From Gluconacetobacter dulcium (GTDB lineage: Bacteria > Pseudomonadota > Alphaproteobacteria > Acetobacterales > Acetobacteraceae): a DNA stretch of 64,000 nucleotides. Location: positions 1 to 64,000 of the forward strand of contig NZ_JABEQN010000011.1 of assembly GCF_014174165.1 (NCBI RefSeq), written 5' to 3'. Positions 8,841 through 18,196 of this stretch are shown here, one piece after another. The notes under the pieces were generated by a model that saw nothing but the letters and a program-made list of their open reading frames with translations, did no database searches and had not been told where the DNA came from. Each line of letters begins with the position of its first letter. The first letter of the stretch is position 1. The position numbers and the translations under genes were made by a program.

Positions 8841-8961
8841 GTTCTTTTTTGAAAAAAAGAACCAAAAAACTTTCATCCGTTCAGGAGCCTTGTGCTGGGG
8901 ACACGCGACGCCCCTGAACAGATCAAAAGTCTTTTTGCTTCTTTTTCTTCAGAAAAAGAAG
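8841..8961. repeat. Paired terminator-type repeats, inverted
   Basis: Two copies of one repeat face each other between proA and ychF. Each consists of a T/A-rich hairpin, then an A-run, CTTT, and ATCCGTT or ATCTGTT, then CAGG. The left hairpin is at 8841-8862 and the right at 8938-8961. The sequences between are mutually inverted, so the whole 121 bases form an imperfect palindrome centred near 8901. A third copy lies at 42902-42946. Confidence 0.75.
8938..8961 (-). terminator. Terminator of ychF
   Basis: A perfect 10-bp stem (CTTCTTTTTC / GAAAAAGAAG) with a 4-base loop begins 6 bases past the ychF stop. It is the right half of the paired repeat. The 42902 copy has the same spacing to its gene, which supports a terminator role. 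Confidence 0.65.
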
Positions 8962-8967
8962 ACCCCC

Positions 8968-10062
8968 TTACACATTGAAGCGGAACAGCAGAACATCGCC
9001 ATCCTGCACCACATAATCCCGCCCTTCGATCCGCAGCTTGCCGGCTTCCTTGGCACCAGCCTCGCCCTGGTAACGAACGTAATCCTCATAGGCGACCGTC
9101 TCGCAGGCGATGAACCCCCGCTCGAAATCGTTATGGATCACGGCCGCAGCCTGCGGCGCGCGCGTGCCGGCCGTAATCGTCCAGGCACGGGTCTCTTTCG
9201 GGCCAACCGTGAAATAGGTTCGCAGCCCCAGCAGCCCGTAACCGGCGGCAATCACCCGATCCAGGCCGCTATCGGCCAGACCCAGCCCCTCAAGAAATTC
9301 CTTGCGATCCTCCGCCCCCAACTGGCTGACTTCCGCCTCGATCGCCGCCGAAACGACAACGACGGCCGCACCTTCAGTCTCCGCGCGCGCCTGCACCTTC
9401 TTCGAGAAGTCATTGCCGGTGGCGGCCGACGCTTCCTCGACATTGCAGACATACAGCACGGGCTTGCTGGTCATCAGTTGCAGGCGACGCACCGCCTCTT
9501 CCTGCCCGGCGGGAATCGCCGTACGCGCCGGCTGCCCCTCGCGCAGGGCCGCGATCAGCGGCTCCATCAGCGCGACCTGGGCAGCGGCCTCGCGGTCATT
9601 GCCCTTCGCCTTCTTCTGAAGGGCGACGATCCGCTTCTCCAGCGAGTCCAGATCGGCCAGCATCAGTTCCGTCTCGATGATCTCGGCATCACGGATCGGA
9701 TCGACCCCGCCTTCGACATGCGTGATGTCGTCATCCTCGAAACAGCGCAGAACGTGGATGATCGCATCCACCTCACGGATATTGGCCAGGAACTGGTTGC
9801 CCAGCCCCTCCCCGCGCGAGGCCCCGCGCACCAGGCCGGCGATATCGACGAATTCCAGACTGGTCGGCAGGATCTTCTGCGACTTGCCGATCTCCGCCAG
9901 CTTTTCCAGCCGAGGGTCAGGCACCGCCACCCGGCCCACATTGGGCTCGATGGTGCAGAACGGATAATTCGCTGCCTGGGCCGAAGCCGTCTCGGTCAGG
10001 GCGTTGAACAGGGTCGACTTGCCGACATTCGGCAGGCCCACGATACCGCAATTGAACCCCAT
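8968..10062 (-). CDS. ychF: Redox-regulated ATPase YchF
   Basis: A 364-aa YchF/OLA1-type P-loop ATPase, an Obg-family protein unusual in preferring ATP to GTP. It binds ribosomes and influences oxidative stress responses and start-codon choice. The Walker A loop Gly-Leu-Pro-Asn-Val-Gly-Lys-Ser-Thr is at 9-17, followed by the Asp-Ile-Ala-Gly-Leu-Val switch II segment, a central coiled-coil hairpin and a C-terminal TGS domain ending in Leu-Phe-Arg-Phe-Asn-Val. Length matches the family exactly. The start overlaps the pth stop by one base (position 10062); pth-ychF is a common bacterial pair. Confidence 0.97.
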   Translation of the reverse strand: MGFNCGIVGLPNVGKSTLFNALTETASAQAANYPFCTIEPNVGRVAVPDPRLEKLAEIGKSQKILPTSLEFVDIAGLVRGASRGEGLGNQFLANIREVDAIIHVLRCFEDDDITHVEGGVDPIRDAEIIETELMLADLDSLEKRIVALQKKAKGNDREAAAQVALMEPLIAALREGQPARTAIPAGQEEAVRRLQLMTSKPVLYVCNVEEASAATGNDFSKKVQARAETEGAAVVVVSAAIEAEVSQLGAEDRKEFLEGLGLADSGLDRVIAAGYGLLGLRTYFTVGPKETRAWTITAGTRAPQAAAVIHNDFERGFIACETVAYEDYVRYQGEAGAKEAGKLRIEGRDYVVQDGDVLLFRFNV

Positions 10063-10640
10063 CAGCCCTTCTCCCCGGCCAGCATCGCCATTTTGGTCAT
10101 GAACAGTTCGGGCTTCCCGTCCGCAAGGACCGGCGCCGTGTCGGACAGGCCGTCGAGCATCGGCTCCAGCCAGTCCTGATCGCTTTTCGAAAAATCACCC
10201 AGAACGTGGCCCGTCACACGCTCGCGCACACCAGGGTGCCCGATGCCGAGACGTACACGCCAATAGTCCTGGCTCCCCAGCATCCTGTCCATCGAGCGCA
10301 GGCCGTTATGCCCCGCCGCGCCGCCTCCGCGCTTCACCCGCACCCGACCGGGCGCCAGATCCAGCTCGTCATGAAAGGCGGTGATGGAATCGACTGGTAT
10401 CTTGTAGAAGGCCGCCGCCTGCTGAACGCTCTCGCCCGAAAGGTTCATGTAGGTCATGGGCTTGAGCAGCAGCACCTTGTGCGCACCGACCCGCCCTTCG
10501 GCCACCTCGCCGCGAAAGCGTTTCCGCCATGGCGTAAAGCCATGGCGGAGCGCGATGCGGTCGACGGCCATGAAACCGACATTGTGCCGATGCCGGCTCA
10601 TTCCCGGCTCAGGATTACCGAGCCCGGTCCAGAGCAGCAT
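10062..10640 (-). CDS. pth: Peptidyl-tRNA hydrolase
   Basis: A 192-aa Pth, which releases tRNA from peptidyl-tRNAs that fall off ribosomes. The N-terminal Gly-Leu-Gly-Asn-Pro, the catalytic His19 in Arg-His-Asn-Val-Gly-Phe, the Met-Asn-Leu-Ser-Gly segment, the Asp in Phe-His-Asp-Glu-Leu-Asp and the Gly-His-Asn-Gly-Leu-Arg-Ser motif are all present. It lies 36 bases behind rplY and overlaps ychF by one base, giving an rplY-pth-ychF operon. Confidence 0.97.
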   Translation of the reverse strand: MLLWTGLGNPEPGMSRHRHNVGFMAVDRIALRHGFTPWRKRFRGEVAEGRVGAHKVLLLKPMTYMNLSGESVQQAAAFYKIPVDSITAFHDELDLAPGRVRVKRGGGAAGHNGLRSMDRMLGSQDYWRVRLGIGHPGVRERVTGHVLGDFSKSDQDWLEPMLDGLSDTAPVLADGKPELFMTKMAMLAGEKG

Positions 10641-10676
10641 TGCCTTTTCCCTGTCGTCTGGCCGTCAGGTCCGTTC

Positions 10677-11318
10677 TTACTTCTTCGCCGGCCCCTTCGC
10701 CGGAGCCTTCGCCGCCGGAGCGGCAGCGACTTCCGCCGGGGCCGTGTCGTCGACGGTCGGCGCCGCAACGGTGGCGATCACGAAGTTCGGGATCTGCAGA
10801 ACGGGGGTCACGTTCTCCGTACCCGCCAGATCATCCCAGCGCACGTTGTCATGGATGTCGAGCTGCGACAGGTCCACGGTGAAGGCATCGGGGATGTTCG
10901 CCGGATCGACGCTGACATCCACGCTGTGGCGGACGATGTTCAGCACGCCACCGCGCTTGATGCCGGGCGACTTCTCTTCACCGGTGAAGACGATGCGCAC
11001 TTCGACATGCACGCGCTCGCCGGCGGCCAGACGCTGGAAGTCGACATGCACCGGCTGGTCGGTCACCGGGTGCAACTGCACGTCGCGCATCAGGGCAGTG
11101 GTCGACGCGCCATCGACGGTGATGTCGTACACGCGCGAACGCCAGCCGCCCTTGTGCATCTCACGCAGCACCAGACGGGGGTCGAGGCCGATCAGCGTCG
11201 GTTCCTGCTTCGCACCATAGATAACGGCCGGCACCTGACCGGCACGCCTCGTCGCGCGCGCTGCCCCCTTACCAGCCTTCGCGCGCGAAGAAGCCTCAAG
11301 TTTCGTAAATTGGGTCAC
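10677..11318 (-). CDS. rplY: 50S ribosomal protein L25/Ctc
   Basis: A 213-aa long-form L25 (TL5/Ctc type) that binds 5S rRNA. The N-terminal L25 domain (about 1-95) includes the conserved Ala-Arg-Ala-Thr-Arg-Arg segment. A C-terminal beta domain (about 100-190) follows, then an Ala/Pro/Lys-rich tail typical of alphaproteobacterial forms. It is first in the rplY-pth-ychF group. Confidence 0.95.
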   Translation of the reverse strand: MTQFTKLEASSRAKAGKGAARATRRAGQVPAVIYGAKQEPTLIGLDPRLVLREMHKGGWRSRVYDITVDGASTTALMRDVQLHPVTDQPVHVDFQRLAAGERVHVEVRIVFTGEEKSPGIKRGGVLNIVRHSVDVSVDPANIPDAFTVDLSQLDIHDNVRWDDLAGTENVTPVLQIPNFVIATVAAPTVDDTAPAEVAAAPAAKAPAKGPAKK

Positions 11319-11430
11319 GTTCTGCTCCTGAAAACCTGTTCACGCAGGCCTCCAGGGGTGCCCGCGCGTGGGGGCGTGTAACGGAAAAGCCCGACCGAAG
11401 CAAATATTTCGGCGCCAGACGGCCGCGCGA

Positions 11431-12027
11431 TCAGCCCATCTCGTCCAGGCTCCACGCCGCATCGGCCGCAGCCGGCGGCCGAACCCACAGCGGCGTGGCA
11501 TTGGGCAGGCGCACATTGGCCGGCAGCCCCATCGCCGATCGCAGGGCACGGAACATCGCGCCATGGCAGACGATCAGCACCGTCCCCTCGCCATCCAGCG
11601 CGCGATTGACCGCCGCCACGGCCCTGGCCCGCAATTCAGCGAACGGCTCGGCCCCGTTCGGCGTGTAGTCGCCGGCGATCCAGCTATCGTACCAATGGCC
11701 CATCGGCTGGCCTTCCTGGTCGCCGAAACAGACCTCCTGCAACCCGTCATCCACCGCGACCGGCAACGGGTGCCCACCCGGCGCGGCCATCGCCTGCGCC
11801 ACGATCTGCGCCGTGCGCAGGGCGCGGACCAGCGGTGACGCCACGATCCGCGCGATCGGCGCATAAGCGGCTTCATCGCGGGCCAACAGCGCGCCGGCCG
11901 CCTCCGCCTGGGCGATGCCCCGCGCATTCAGGGGAATGTCCGACCGCCCCTGCGACCGCCCCTCGGCGTTCCAGTCCGTCTCGCCATGACGCAGATACCA
12001 GTAAGGCCGGGCGATCAGCTTGGTCAT
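11431..12027 (-). CDS. Histidine phosphatase family protein
   Basis: A 198-aa phosphoglycerate mutase-like phosphatase. The catalytic Leu-Arg-His-Gly-Glu-Thr motif is near residue 12, with Ser-Pro-Leu-Val-Arg-Ala downstream and a second histidine in Val-Cys-His-Gly-Ala. Start ATG 12027 is chosen for the AGGAG 9 bases ahead; an in-frame start at 12051 lacks one. The substrate is unknown. It sits between prs and rplY on the same strand with about 85- and 112-base gaps. Confidence 0.9.
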   Translation of the reverse strand: MTKLIARPYWYLRHGETDWNAEGRSQGRSDIPLNARGIAQAEAAGALLARDEAAYAPIARIVASPLVRALRTAQIVAQAMAAPGGHPLPVAVDDGLQEVCFGDQEGQPMGHWYDSWIAGDYTPNGAEPFAELRARAVAAVNRALDGEGTVLIVCHGAMFRALRSAMGLPANVRLPNATPLWVRPPAAADAAWSLDEMG

Positions 12028-12111
12028 ATCCGGAAGCTCCTGTCGGTTCATCCACCCCCGATAGGTCGTCCCCCTCTCCCCGGTCAATCCGGGGGAGGCA
12101 CCCTCAGCCGC

Positions 12112-13092
12112 TCAATCGAACAGCGAGGAGACCGAGCTTTCGTCCGATATCGCCCGCATGGCGCGCGACAGCAGGTCGGCCGTGCTGATCTGGCGGATAT
12201 TCTCCGCCTTCGCCACGGCCTCGGTCGCGGCAATGCTGTCGGTCAGAGTCAGCATGCGAATCGGCGACTGTGCGACGCGCGACACAGCACTGCCGGTCAG
12301 CACACCATGGGTCACATAGGCTTCAACCGCCACCGCACCCTGGTTCATCAGGGCCACGGCGGCGTTGCACAACGAACCGCCGCTATCGACGATATCGTCG
12401 ACCAGAATGCAGTAGCGGCCGCGCACATCGCCGATCACGTTCATCACTTCGGACACGCCCGCCCGCTCGCGCCGCTTGTCGATGATGGCCAGATCGACAT
12501 TCAGCCGCTGCGCCAGTTGCCGCGCCCGCACCACGCCACCGACATCGGGCGAAACGATCATCAGGTTCTCGAAGCCACCGGGGATATCCAGAGCAGGCGC
12601 CGCGTACGGTAGCGAACCGGGCTCGATCCGCCCCTTGATATCGCGCGTAAACAGCGGCGCAGCGTAAAGATTGTCCACCGGAATATCGAAGAATCCCTGG
12701 ATCTGCATCGCATGCAGATCCATCGTCAGGACGCGATTTACCCCAGCCTCGACCAGCAGGTTGGCCACCAGCTTGGCGCTGATCGGCGTACGCGAGCCGG
12801 ATTTACGATCCTGCCGCGCATAGCCGAAATAGGGTATCACCGCCGTGGCCCGACGGGCCGATGCGCGACGCAGCGCATCGAGCATGATCAGCAGTTCCAT
12901 CAGGTTGTCATTGGTCGGCGAGCAGGTGCTCTGGATGACGAACACATCCTCGCCGCGCACGTTCTCATGGATCTCGACGAAGACTTCCATGTCCGCGAAA
13001 CGCCGGACCGACGCGTTGCACAGCGGCATCCGCAATTCCGCCGCCACCTTCTCGGCCAGGGGCAAATTGCTGTTACAGGCGACGATCTTCAT
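12112..13092 (-). CDS. prs: Ribose-phosphate pyrophosphokinase
   Basis: A 326-aa PRPP synthetase. It transfers pyrophosphate from ATP to ribose 5-phosphate, feeding purine, pyrimidine, NAD, histidine and tryptophan synthesis. The Arg-Gln-Asp-Arg-Lys flexible-loop motif, the divalent-metal stretch Met-Asp-Leu-His-Ala and the PRPP-binding Val-Asp-Asp-Ile-Val-Asp-Ser-Gly-Gly are seen. Length fits the family (about 310-325). Confidence 0.96.
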   Translation of the reverse strand: MKIVACNSNLPLAEKVAAELRMPLCNASVRRFADMEVFVEIHENVRGEDVFVIQSTCSPTNDNLMELLIMLDALRRASARRATAVIPYFGYARQDRKSGSRTPISAKLVANLLVEAGVNRVLTMDLHAMQIQGFFDIPVDNLYAAPLFTRDIKGRIEPGSLPYAAPALDIPGGFENLMIVSPDVGGVVRARQLAQRLNVDLAIIDKRRERAGVSEVMNVIGDVRGRYCILVDDIVDSGGSLCNAAVALMNQGAVAVEAYVTHGVLTGSAVSRVAQSPIRMLTLTDSIAATEAVAKAENIRQISTADLLSRAMRAISDESSVSSLFD

Positions 13093-13211
13093 CTGGCAAC
13101 GCTCCCGGAAGGCGCACTCATGGCTGGCGCGCGGGTTCTAGCAACCGCGCCCCGTCCTGTCATCCGTCTCGCGTATCGATCACGCATGCCGGCCATGCCG
13201 CAGGCGCGGGA

Positions 13212-14186
13212 TCAGCCCGACCGTTGCCCCTTCGCCACAGAAGGCGCACCCGCCTGCGTCCCGGCAGGCGGCGGCAACGGCGCATTGTCCCGCCCCGAAT
13301 AGCGCGAGATCACCTGCCGCACCCCACCCGCCGCCTCCTGCGCGGCGGCCAGCGCGACTTCGCCCCAATGGCCGTCCAGCGAATGGGCGTCGATATCGTG
13401 AAGCTGCGTGGCCGCCCCCGATTCCTTGCCCTGCGCATCCACCACCCGCCAGACCAGTTGCAGATGCTGCTGCGGATGGCCGGAACCGCCGGGAATGACC
13501 TCGCTGACCGTCACCACGCACGAGACGGTAAAATCGGCATCGCGCGGATTGTCCTGCACCGCATCCTCGGCATCCCGCAGCGCGCCCACGAACGCCTGGG
13601 CCAGCGCCACATTCCCGTCCCCCGGCGCCCCTTTCACCCCGGAGAAATAGACCCGCGCCGCACGATGCTTCAGGCTGTGCGGGTCCAGCGCCATCTGGTC
13701 GGCCTGAATCCCCGTCAGCGCCCCCGCGATCGCCAGCGCAAGCTGGCGCGCCGACCCACGCAGCGCCTCCACGTCGCCGGCAGCCCAGGCGGCAGCGGGC
13801 ACCCCCACGCCCTCACCCGCGTTCCGCACCACGCCGGCCGGCGTCATGATGCTGTAGGTCGGCACCACCATGCCGCCCCGCGTCTCCGCGCCCAGCCGCA
13901 ACCACCAGTCGCCGGGCCGCACGGGCTGGGCCATCGCCGGCACGGTCTGTTCCAGCAGGGCGGCGGCCATGTCGCGGCTCCACTCCCGCGCGGCGGCATC
14001 GGTCAGCAGCGCCGCCGCCGGCAGCGGAATCGCCAGCCGCGCGGGCGGTGCATTCCGGGCCAGCGACCGCCCGACCTGCCCCGGATCGCGAAACGGATGC
14101 GGCACGTCCAGACACCCGGACAGGAGCAGCAGACCGGCCGCACCGGCCAGCCCGGCGAGACGACGAAGGGGAAACACGCAAATCAT
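13212..14186 (-). CDS. Predicted lipoprotein of unknown function
   Basis: A 324-aa protein with a lipoprotein signal: a basic start, a Leu/Ala-rich core and the lipobox Leu-Leu-Ser-Gly-Cys near residue 23. The frame is open far upstream, but that part lies antisense-like over pgeF. ATG 14186 overlaps the pgeF stop (ATGA) and places the signal at the N-terminus. The mature part has a mixed alpha/beta composition with no family I can name. The tail is Pro/Ala-rich. It appears coupled to pgeF. Lipidation would be done by Lgt, encoded two genes upstream. Confidence 0.75.
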   Translation of the reverse strand: MICVFPLRRLAGLAGAAGLLLLSGCLDVPHPFRDPGQVGRSLARNAPPARLAIPLPAAALLTDAAAREWSRDMAAALLEQTVPAMAQPVRPGDWWLRLGAETRGGMVVPTYSIMTPAGVVRNAGEGVGVPAAAWAAGDVEALRGSARQLALAIAGALTGIQADQMALDPHSLKHRAARVYFSGVKGAPGDGNVALAQAFVGALRDAEDAVQDNPRDADFTVSCVVTVSEVIPGGSGHPQQHLQLVWRVVDAQGKESGAATQLHDIDAHSLDGHWGEVALAAAQEAAGGVRQVISRYSGRDNAPLPPPAGTQAGAPSVAKGQRSG

Positions 14187-15007
14187 GCCAGACCTGTAGC
14201 ACCAGCCGGCGCGATGACCGAAATCTGGTGCCCGATCGGCCCGCCCCCCGCCAGCGTCCGGCGCCGATGGCTGAAGAACCGTGCCGCGTCGGCCAGCGTA
14301 TCGACCCCCAGGGCCACCGCCTCGCCGACCCCCGCTCCCCGCAGGCGCGCCACGCAATACCCCGCCAGATCGAACTGGAAATGCTCCACCCGCCGACCGG
14401 CGTGAAAGAACGCTTCCGCCGCCGGATCGGCCGCCAGCGCCTGCGCGCGCATGTCGGCCCCCACCTCGTAACTGTCCAGCCCGATGCAGGGGCCGACGAC
14501 CGCCCGCACCTGCGCGGCCGCCGTCCCCAGCGCCGCCATGGAAGCCAGCGTGGCTTCCAGCACGCCGCCCACGGCCCCGCGCCAGCCGGCATGCGCCGCG
14601 CCCACCACCCGACCGTCCGCCGAGGCAAACAGTACCGGCCCGCAATCGGCGGTAATCACCCCCAGCGCCAGCCCCGGCCGATCGGTCACCATCGCATCGG
14701 CCGCCGCCCCCTGCCCGACGGGCCAGGGCGCCGTCACCGTCACCACCCCATCGCCATGCACCTGCGTCACGCCCAGCAAATGCGCCGGCGCCACGCCGAT
14801 GGCCCGCGCCACCCGCCGCCGGTTTTCCGCCAGCGCCGCCGGATCGTCGCCCGAACGGGTCGAGCAGTTCAGGCTGGCATAAGGCCCCTGCGACACCCCG
14901 CCCTGCCGGGTAAAGAATCCATGCGGCACGCCATCCAGCAGCCCATGCCGCAGGATCGCGGCAGACGGAATCGTCCCGGCCTCCCGCACGATATCCTCCT
15001 GGCTCAT
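14183..15007 (-). CDS. pgeF: Laccase-domain purine nucleoside phosphorylase/oxidase PgeF
   Basis: A 274-aa protein of the PgeF/YfiH/LACC1 family, which acts on purine nucleosides and, in the peptidoglycan-editing view, removes wrongly incorporated residues from muropeptides. The family zinc ligands are recognisable: His in Thr-Gln-Val-His-Gly, Cys in Asp-Cys-Gly-Pro and His in Ala-His-Ala-Gly-Trp-Arg-Gly, plus Gly-Pro-Cys-Ile-Gly. ATG 15007 follows GGAGG by 5 bases. It lies 14 bases behind the methyltransferase gene and overlaps the lipoprotein gene. Confidence 0.93.
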   Translation of the reverse strand: MSQEDIVREAGTIPSAAILRHGLLDGVPHGFFTRQGGVSQGPYASLNCSTRSGDDPAALAENRRRVARAIGVAPAHLLGVTQVHGDGVVTVTAPWPVGQGAAADAMVTDRPGLALGVITADCGPVLFASADGRVVGAAHAGWRGAVGGVLEATLASMAALGTAAAQVRAVVGPCIGLDSYEVGADMRAQALAADPAAEAFFHAGRRVEHFQFDLAGYCVARLRGAGVGEAVALGVDTLADAARFFSHRRRTLAGGGPIGHQISVIAPAGATGLA

Positions 15008-15021
15008 GGCGTCCTCCCTCC

Positions 15022-16056
15022 TCACCGTGCGTCCCCGCCGGCGGGCGCGACGGCAAAACCCGGCGGCACCGGCAATCCCGGCGATGTCACCGCCAGCGCC
15101 CTGAACAACCGCCCCATCCGGTCCGGCGCCGCCAGCCGCTGGGCGGCATCCTGAATGGCGTGGGCTTCGACCGGCGACCGGTTGCGCGCCAGTTGTCCGG
15201 CCCGCGCGAAAAGACCCAGTTCCGCCAGCAGCGCCCCCTGCGTCACGCTGCCATGACACGCCGCCCCCGTTGCCGCACGCGCGAAAGCCGCAAAATCAAC
15301 ATGCGCCGTCAGGTCGGCCAGTCCCGGATCGGCCAGCGGCCAGGCCGGCTGGCCATCGCGCAGCGCCTGCAATGTGTCGCCCCACAACGCGCCGTCATAC
15401 CCATAATCAATGAACAAAGCCGTACCGACCGACCGGGCGAACCGAGCCGCCACCAGCCGCGCCACACCCAGCGCGTCGGGGCAGCACTCCAGGATCTCGC
15501 CCTCGGGCACCGGCCGGTCGAACGGCCCTTCCGGCAGGTCCACCGCCGGCAGCGTCACGAACCCCACCCCATCCACGAACCGCTCGTCCCAGCCCGCCTC
15601 GGTCCGCACGAACTGCCGGATCGGCAAGGCATCGAGAAATTCATTGGCCAGCAGGATCATCGGCCCGTCGGGCAGCGCCGCGATCGTCTCATGCCACGCC
15701 ACCGGATGCGCCGTCCGCCCCGCCAGCGCCGCACGCTGCACGTCGCACAGACGGGGCGAGGTCTCGACCAGATGCACGCGCGCCGCGCCATGGCAATCGG
15801 GCGCCACCCGCGCCAGCAACCGCGTCATGTCGGCCATCAGCGTCCCGCGCCCCGGCCCGGCCTCGGCGAGGATGAACGGATCGGGCCGTCCCATCCCCTG
15901 CCAGGTCACGGCCACCCACGCCCCGAGAATCTCGCCGAACATCTGCGAAATCTCGGGCGCGGTGATGAAGTCCGCAAACGGGTCCCGCCCGGCATAATAG
16001 GCCGCATTGGCCCGCGCCATGAACCGGTCCAGCCGTTCCGGCGCGGCACCGCTCAC
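15022..16056 (-). CDS. MidA/NDUFAF7-type class I SAM methyltransferase
   Basis: A 344-aa methyltransferase of the DUF185 family. The mitochondrial relative NDUFAF7 symmetrically dimethylates an arginine of a complex I subunit (NDUFS2). It shows the Tyr-Tyr-x-x-Arg-Asp-Pro-Phe N-terminal motif, the Ala-Pro-Glu-Ile-Ser-Gln segment, the SAM loop Glu-Ala-Gly-Pro-Gly-Arg-Gly and Ala-Asn-Glu-Phe-Leu-Asp-Ala-Leu. The GTG start at 16056 overlaps the lgt stop (GTGA). Complex I methylation is an inference from the mitochondrial relative. A complex I accessory subunit gene (NDUFA12) lies at 39096. Confidence 0.9.
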   Translation of the reverse strand: MSGAAPERLDRFMARANAAYYAGRDPFADFITAPEISQMFGEILGAWVAVTWQGMGRPDPFILAEAGPGRGTLMADMTRLLARVAPDCHGAARVHLVETSPRLCDVQRAALAGRTAHPVAWHETIAALPDGPMILLANEFLDALPIRQFVRTEAGWDERFVDGVGFVTLPAVDLPEGPFDRPVPEGEILECCPDALGVARLVAARFARSVGTALFIDYGYDGALWGDTLQALRDGQPAWPLADPGLADLTAHVDFAAFARAATGAACHGSVTQGALLAELGLFARAGQLARNRSPVEAHAIQDAAQRLAAPDRMGRLFRALAVTSPGLPVPPGFAVAPAGGDAR

Positions 16057-16901
16057 GAATGCTCGCCTTTCACGGCCTCGGCCGGCATCAGGACCGGGCA
16101 GGGCGGCTTCAGCATCGCCTGCGCCATCAGCCCGGCACCGGCAATCGCCATCGGAATGCACAGAAGCTGCCCCATCGTGGTCCCGAACGGCAGGAACCCG
16201 ATAAAGGCGTCCGGCTCGCGGAAAAACTCGCAGAAGCTGCGCGCCAGCGCATAGCCGAACAGGAACAGCCCGGCCAGAAAGCCCGGCCGCTCGCGAATCC
16301 GCTCGTGGCGCGCCACCAGCCACATGACGGTGAACAGCACCGCGCCTTCCAGCAACGCCTCATAGAGTTCGGAAGGATGACGCGGCTCCGGCCCCGCCTG
16401 CGGAAAGATCATCGCCCACGGCAGGTCGGCCGGCGCGGCCCGCCCCCACAATTCCCCGTTGATGAAGTTCGCGATCCGCCCCAACCCCAGCCCCATCGGC
16501 ACCACGATGGTCACCCGGTCGGAAAAGGCCAGGAAACTCAGCCCGTTGTGCCGGGCGAACAGCGCCAGCGCCACCACCACCCCCAGCGCCCCGCCATGGA
16601 ACGACATCCCGCCATGCCACACCTGCAACGCGGCCAGCGGATGCGCCAGATAGACCTGCGGCTGATAGAACAGGATGTAGCCCAGCCGCCCACCGAGCAC
16701 GACGCCCAGCGTGGCCCAGGTCAGGAAATCATCCACCTGCTCGGGCGTACCGGCGCGCGGCGTCAGCGTGACCAGATGGCGCACCAGCCGCCAGCCCACC
16801 AGCAGCGCGGTGATATAGGCCATGGCGTACCAGCGGATGGCCAGCGGCCCCACATGCACCATGACCGGATCGAATTGCGGAAAGATCAGTACAGGCAGCA
16901 T
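16053..16901 (-). CDS. lgt: Prolipoprotein diacylglyceryl transferase
   Basis: A 282-aa polytopic inner-membrane enzyme that attaches diacylglycerol from phosphatidylglycerol to the lipobox cysteine of prolipoproteins. It has about seven hydrophobic segments. It keeps the Lgt signature Gly-Arg-Ile-Ala-Asn-Phe-Ile-Asn-Gly-Glu-Leu-Trp-Gly-Arg and the His-Pro-Ser-Glu-Leu-Tyr-Glu segment. Start ATG 16901 has AAGGA 6 bases ahead. It opens the lgt-methyltransferase-pgeF-lipoprotein operon with successive overlaps. Confidence 0.96.
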   Translation of the reverse strand: MLPVLIFPQFDPVMVHVGPLAIRWYAMAYITALLVGWRLVRHLVTLTPRAGTPEQVDDFLTWATLGVVLGGRLGYILFYQPQVYLAHPLAALQVWHGGMSFHGGALGVVVALALFARHNGLSFLAFSDRVTIVVPMGLGLGRIANFINGELWGRAAPADLPWAMIFPQAGPEPRHPSELYEALLEGAVLFTVMWLVARHERIRERPGFLAGLFLFGYALARSFCEFFREPDAFIGFLPFGTTMGQLLCIPMAIAGAGLMAQAMLKPPCPVLMPAEAVKGEHS

Positions 16902-16944
16902 GCGGCGTCCTTCGACGTCGAGGGGGGCAGGAACCGGGCGAACG

Positions 16945-17925
16945 TCACAGATAGGCGTCGGCGGTGGCGAGGTAATCATGCACGTAGCGGCGGACCCCGT
17001 CCTCCAGCGACGTAAACGGCCGAATATACCCCGCCGCGCGCAGCCGCGTCATGTCGGCGCAGGTATAGGATTGATAATGCCCGCGCAGCGCCTCGGGCAT
17101 GTCCACGAATGCCACCTGCCGGGCCACGCCGGCCGCGTCGCACACCGCATGGGCCAGATCCAGATAGGTCCGCGCCACCCCGGTACCGCAGTTGAACAGC
17201 CCGCCGACATGCGGATTGTCCAGCAGCCACAGCATGACATTGACCACATCCCCCACCCAGATGAAGTCGCGCGCCTGCGCCCCGTCCGCCAGGCCGGGCA
17301 CGTTCGAGCGGAACAGCGTGGCCGGCCCGCCGCGCATCAGTTCGTCGTATTTCACCTTCACGACCGAGACCATGCCACCTTTGTGGTATTCGTTCGGCCC
17401 ATAGACATTGAAGAATTTCAGCCCGGCCCACTGCGCCGGCGCGGGCTCGTTTCCGGCCGTCCACGCCTGCACGTGGCGGTCGAACACATGTTTCGACCAG
17501 CCATACAGGTTCAGCGGCCGCAACGCCTCCAGCCCCGCCGGATCGTCGGAAAACTGCTCGGGCCGGTCGGCCGCGCCATAGGTGGCGGCCGAGGACGCAT
17601 AGATGAACCGCACCCCTTCCCGCGCGCACCACTGCCACAGCCGCGTCGACAGATCGACATTGGTGCGCCAGACCAGATCGCCGTCGCGGGCGGTGGTCTC
17701 GCTGATCGCCCCCATATGCAGCACGGCGGACACGTCGGGCCGGCTGTCCAGAAAGGCGTCCAGCGCCTCGGGGGCCACCAGCCGATCGGGCGCATGGCGC
17801 GCCACATTGCGCCATTTGTCGCCCGTTCCCAGCCAGTCGACGATCACCGTCTCCTCGCCCCGCGCCCGAAGCGCCGCCTGTAGACACGAGCCGATGAAAC
17901 CGGCTCCACCGGTGATGATGATCAT
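16945..17925 (-). CDS. hldD: ADP-glyceromanno-heptose 6-epimerase
   Basis: A 326-aa short-chain dehydrogenase-type epimerase that makes ADP-L-glycero-D-manno-heptose for the lipopolysaccharide inner core. NADP-binding Gly-Gly-Ala-Gly-Phe-Ile-Gly-Ser is at 6-13, and the catalytic Tyr-x-x-x-Lys lies in Leu-Tyr-Gly-Trp-Ser-Lys. Phe-Asn-Val-Tyr-Gly-Pro-Asn-Glu and the Lys-Gly-Gly-Met-Val-Ser segment are family features. The frame is open upstream; ATG 17925 is taken because the Rossmann strand begins immediately. It precedes lgt by 43 bases. Confidence 0.95.
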   Translation of the reverse strand: MIIITGGAGFIGSCLQAALRARGEETVIVDWLGTGDKWRNVARHAPDRLVAPEALDAFLDSRPDVSAVLHMGAISETTARDGDLVWRTNVDLSTRLWQWCAREGVRFIYASSAATYGAADRPEQFSDDPAGLEALRPLNLYGWSKHVFDRHVQAWTAGNEPAPAQWAGLKFFNVYGPNEYHKGGMVSVVKVKYDELMRGGPATLFRSNVPGLADGAQARDFIWVGDVVNVMLWLLDNPHVGGLFNCGTGVARTYLDLAHAVCDAAGVARQVAFVDMPEALRGHYQSYTCADMTRLRAAGYIRPFTSLEDGVRRYVHDYLATADAYL

Positions 17926-17959
17926 GCCGTCTCTATAAAACAGATCGCGCCACGTTCGA

Positions 17960-18016
17960 AGAGGCTGTGCGGACTGCGCTTCGGATCGCCACCAGAGCGG
18001 ATTGCAGACAGCCTCT
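17960..18016. repeat. Intergenic hairpin related to the 5635 element
   Basis: Arms AGAGGCTGT (17960-17968) and ACAGCCTCT (18008-18016) enclose a core that contains TCGGATCGCCACCAG, identical to a segment of the 5635-5800 element at the equivalent place in its right arm. It lies in the divergent hldD/ubiK gap. The arms differ from those of the other element, so the core is conserved while the stem varies. Confidence 0.65.
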
Positions 18017-18196
18017 CCGGCACTCCGATGGACAGTCTCAACCCGCCCCGGCCCCCGCGCCGCAAGCCCGCCTTTCGCATTGCCGGATGGCCTTGCGGCA
18101 CCGGACTGTCTATATGCTGCGCATGCGATCCCTCGGTCCGCGCTCCCTCCGGCGGGTGCGGGCACAGACCCGGCAGTGAACATAGGAGGACCCGCC

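Noticed and set aside
14187-15056. N-terminal extension of the lipoprotein frame to 15056
   Set aside because: This part is a Gly/Arg-rich shadow over pgeF; the lipobox signal peptide fixes the start at 14186.
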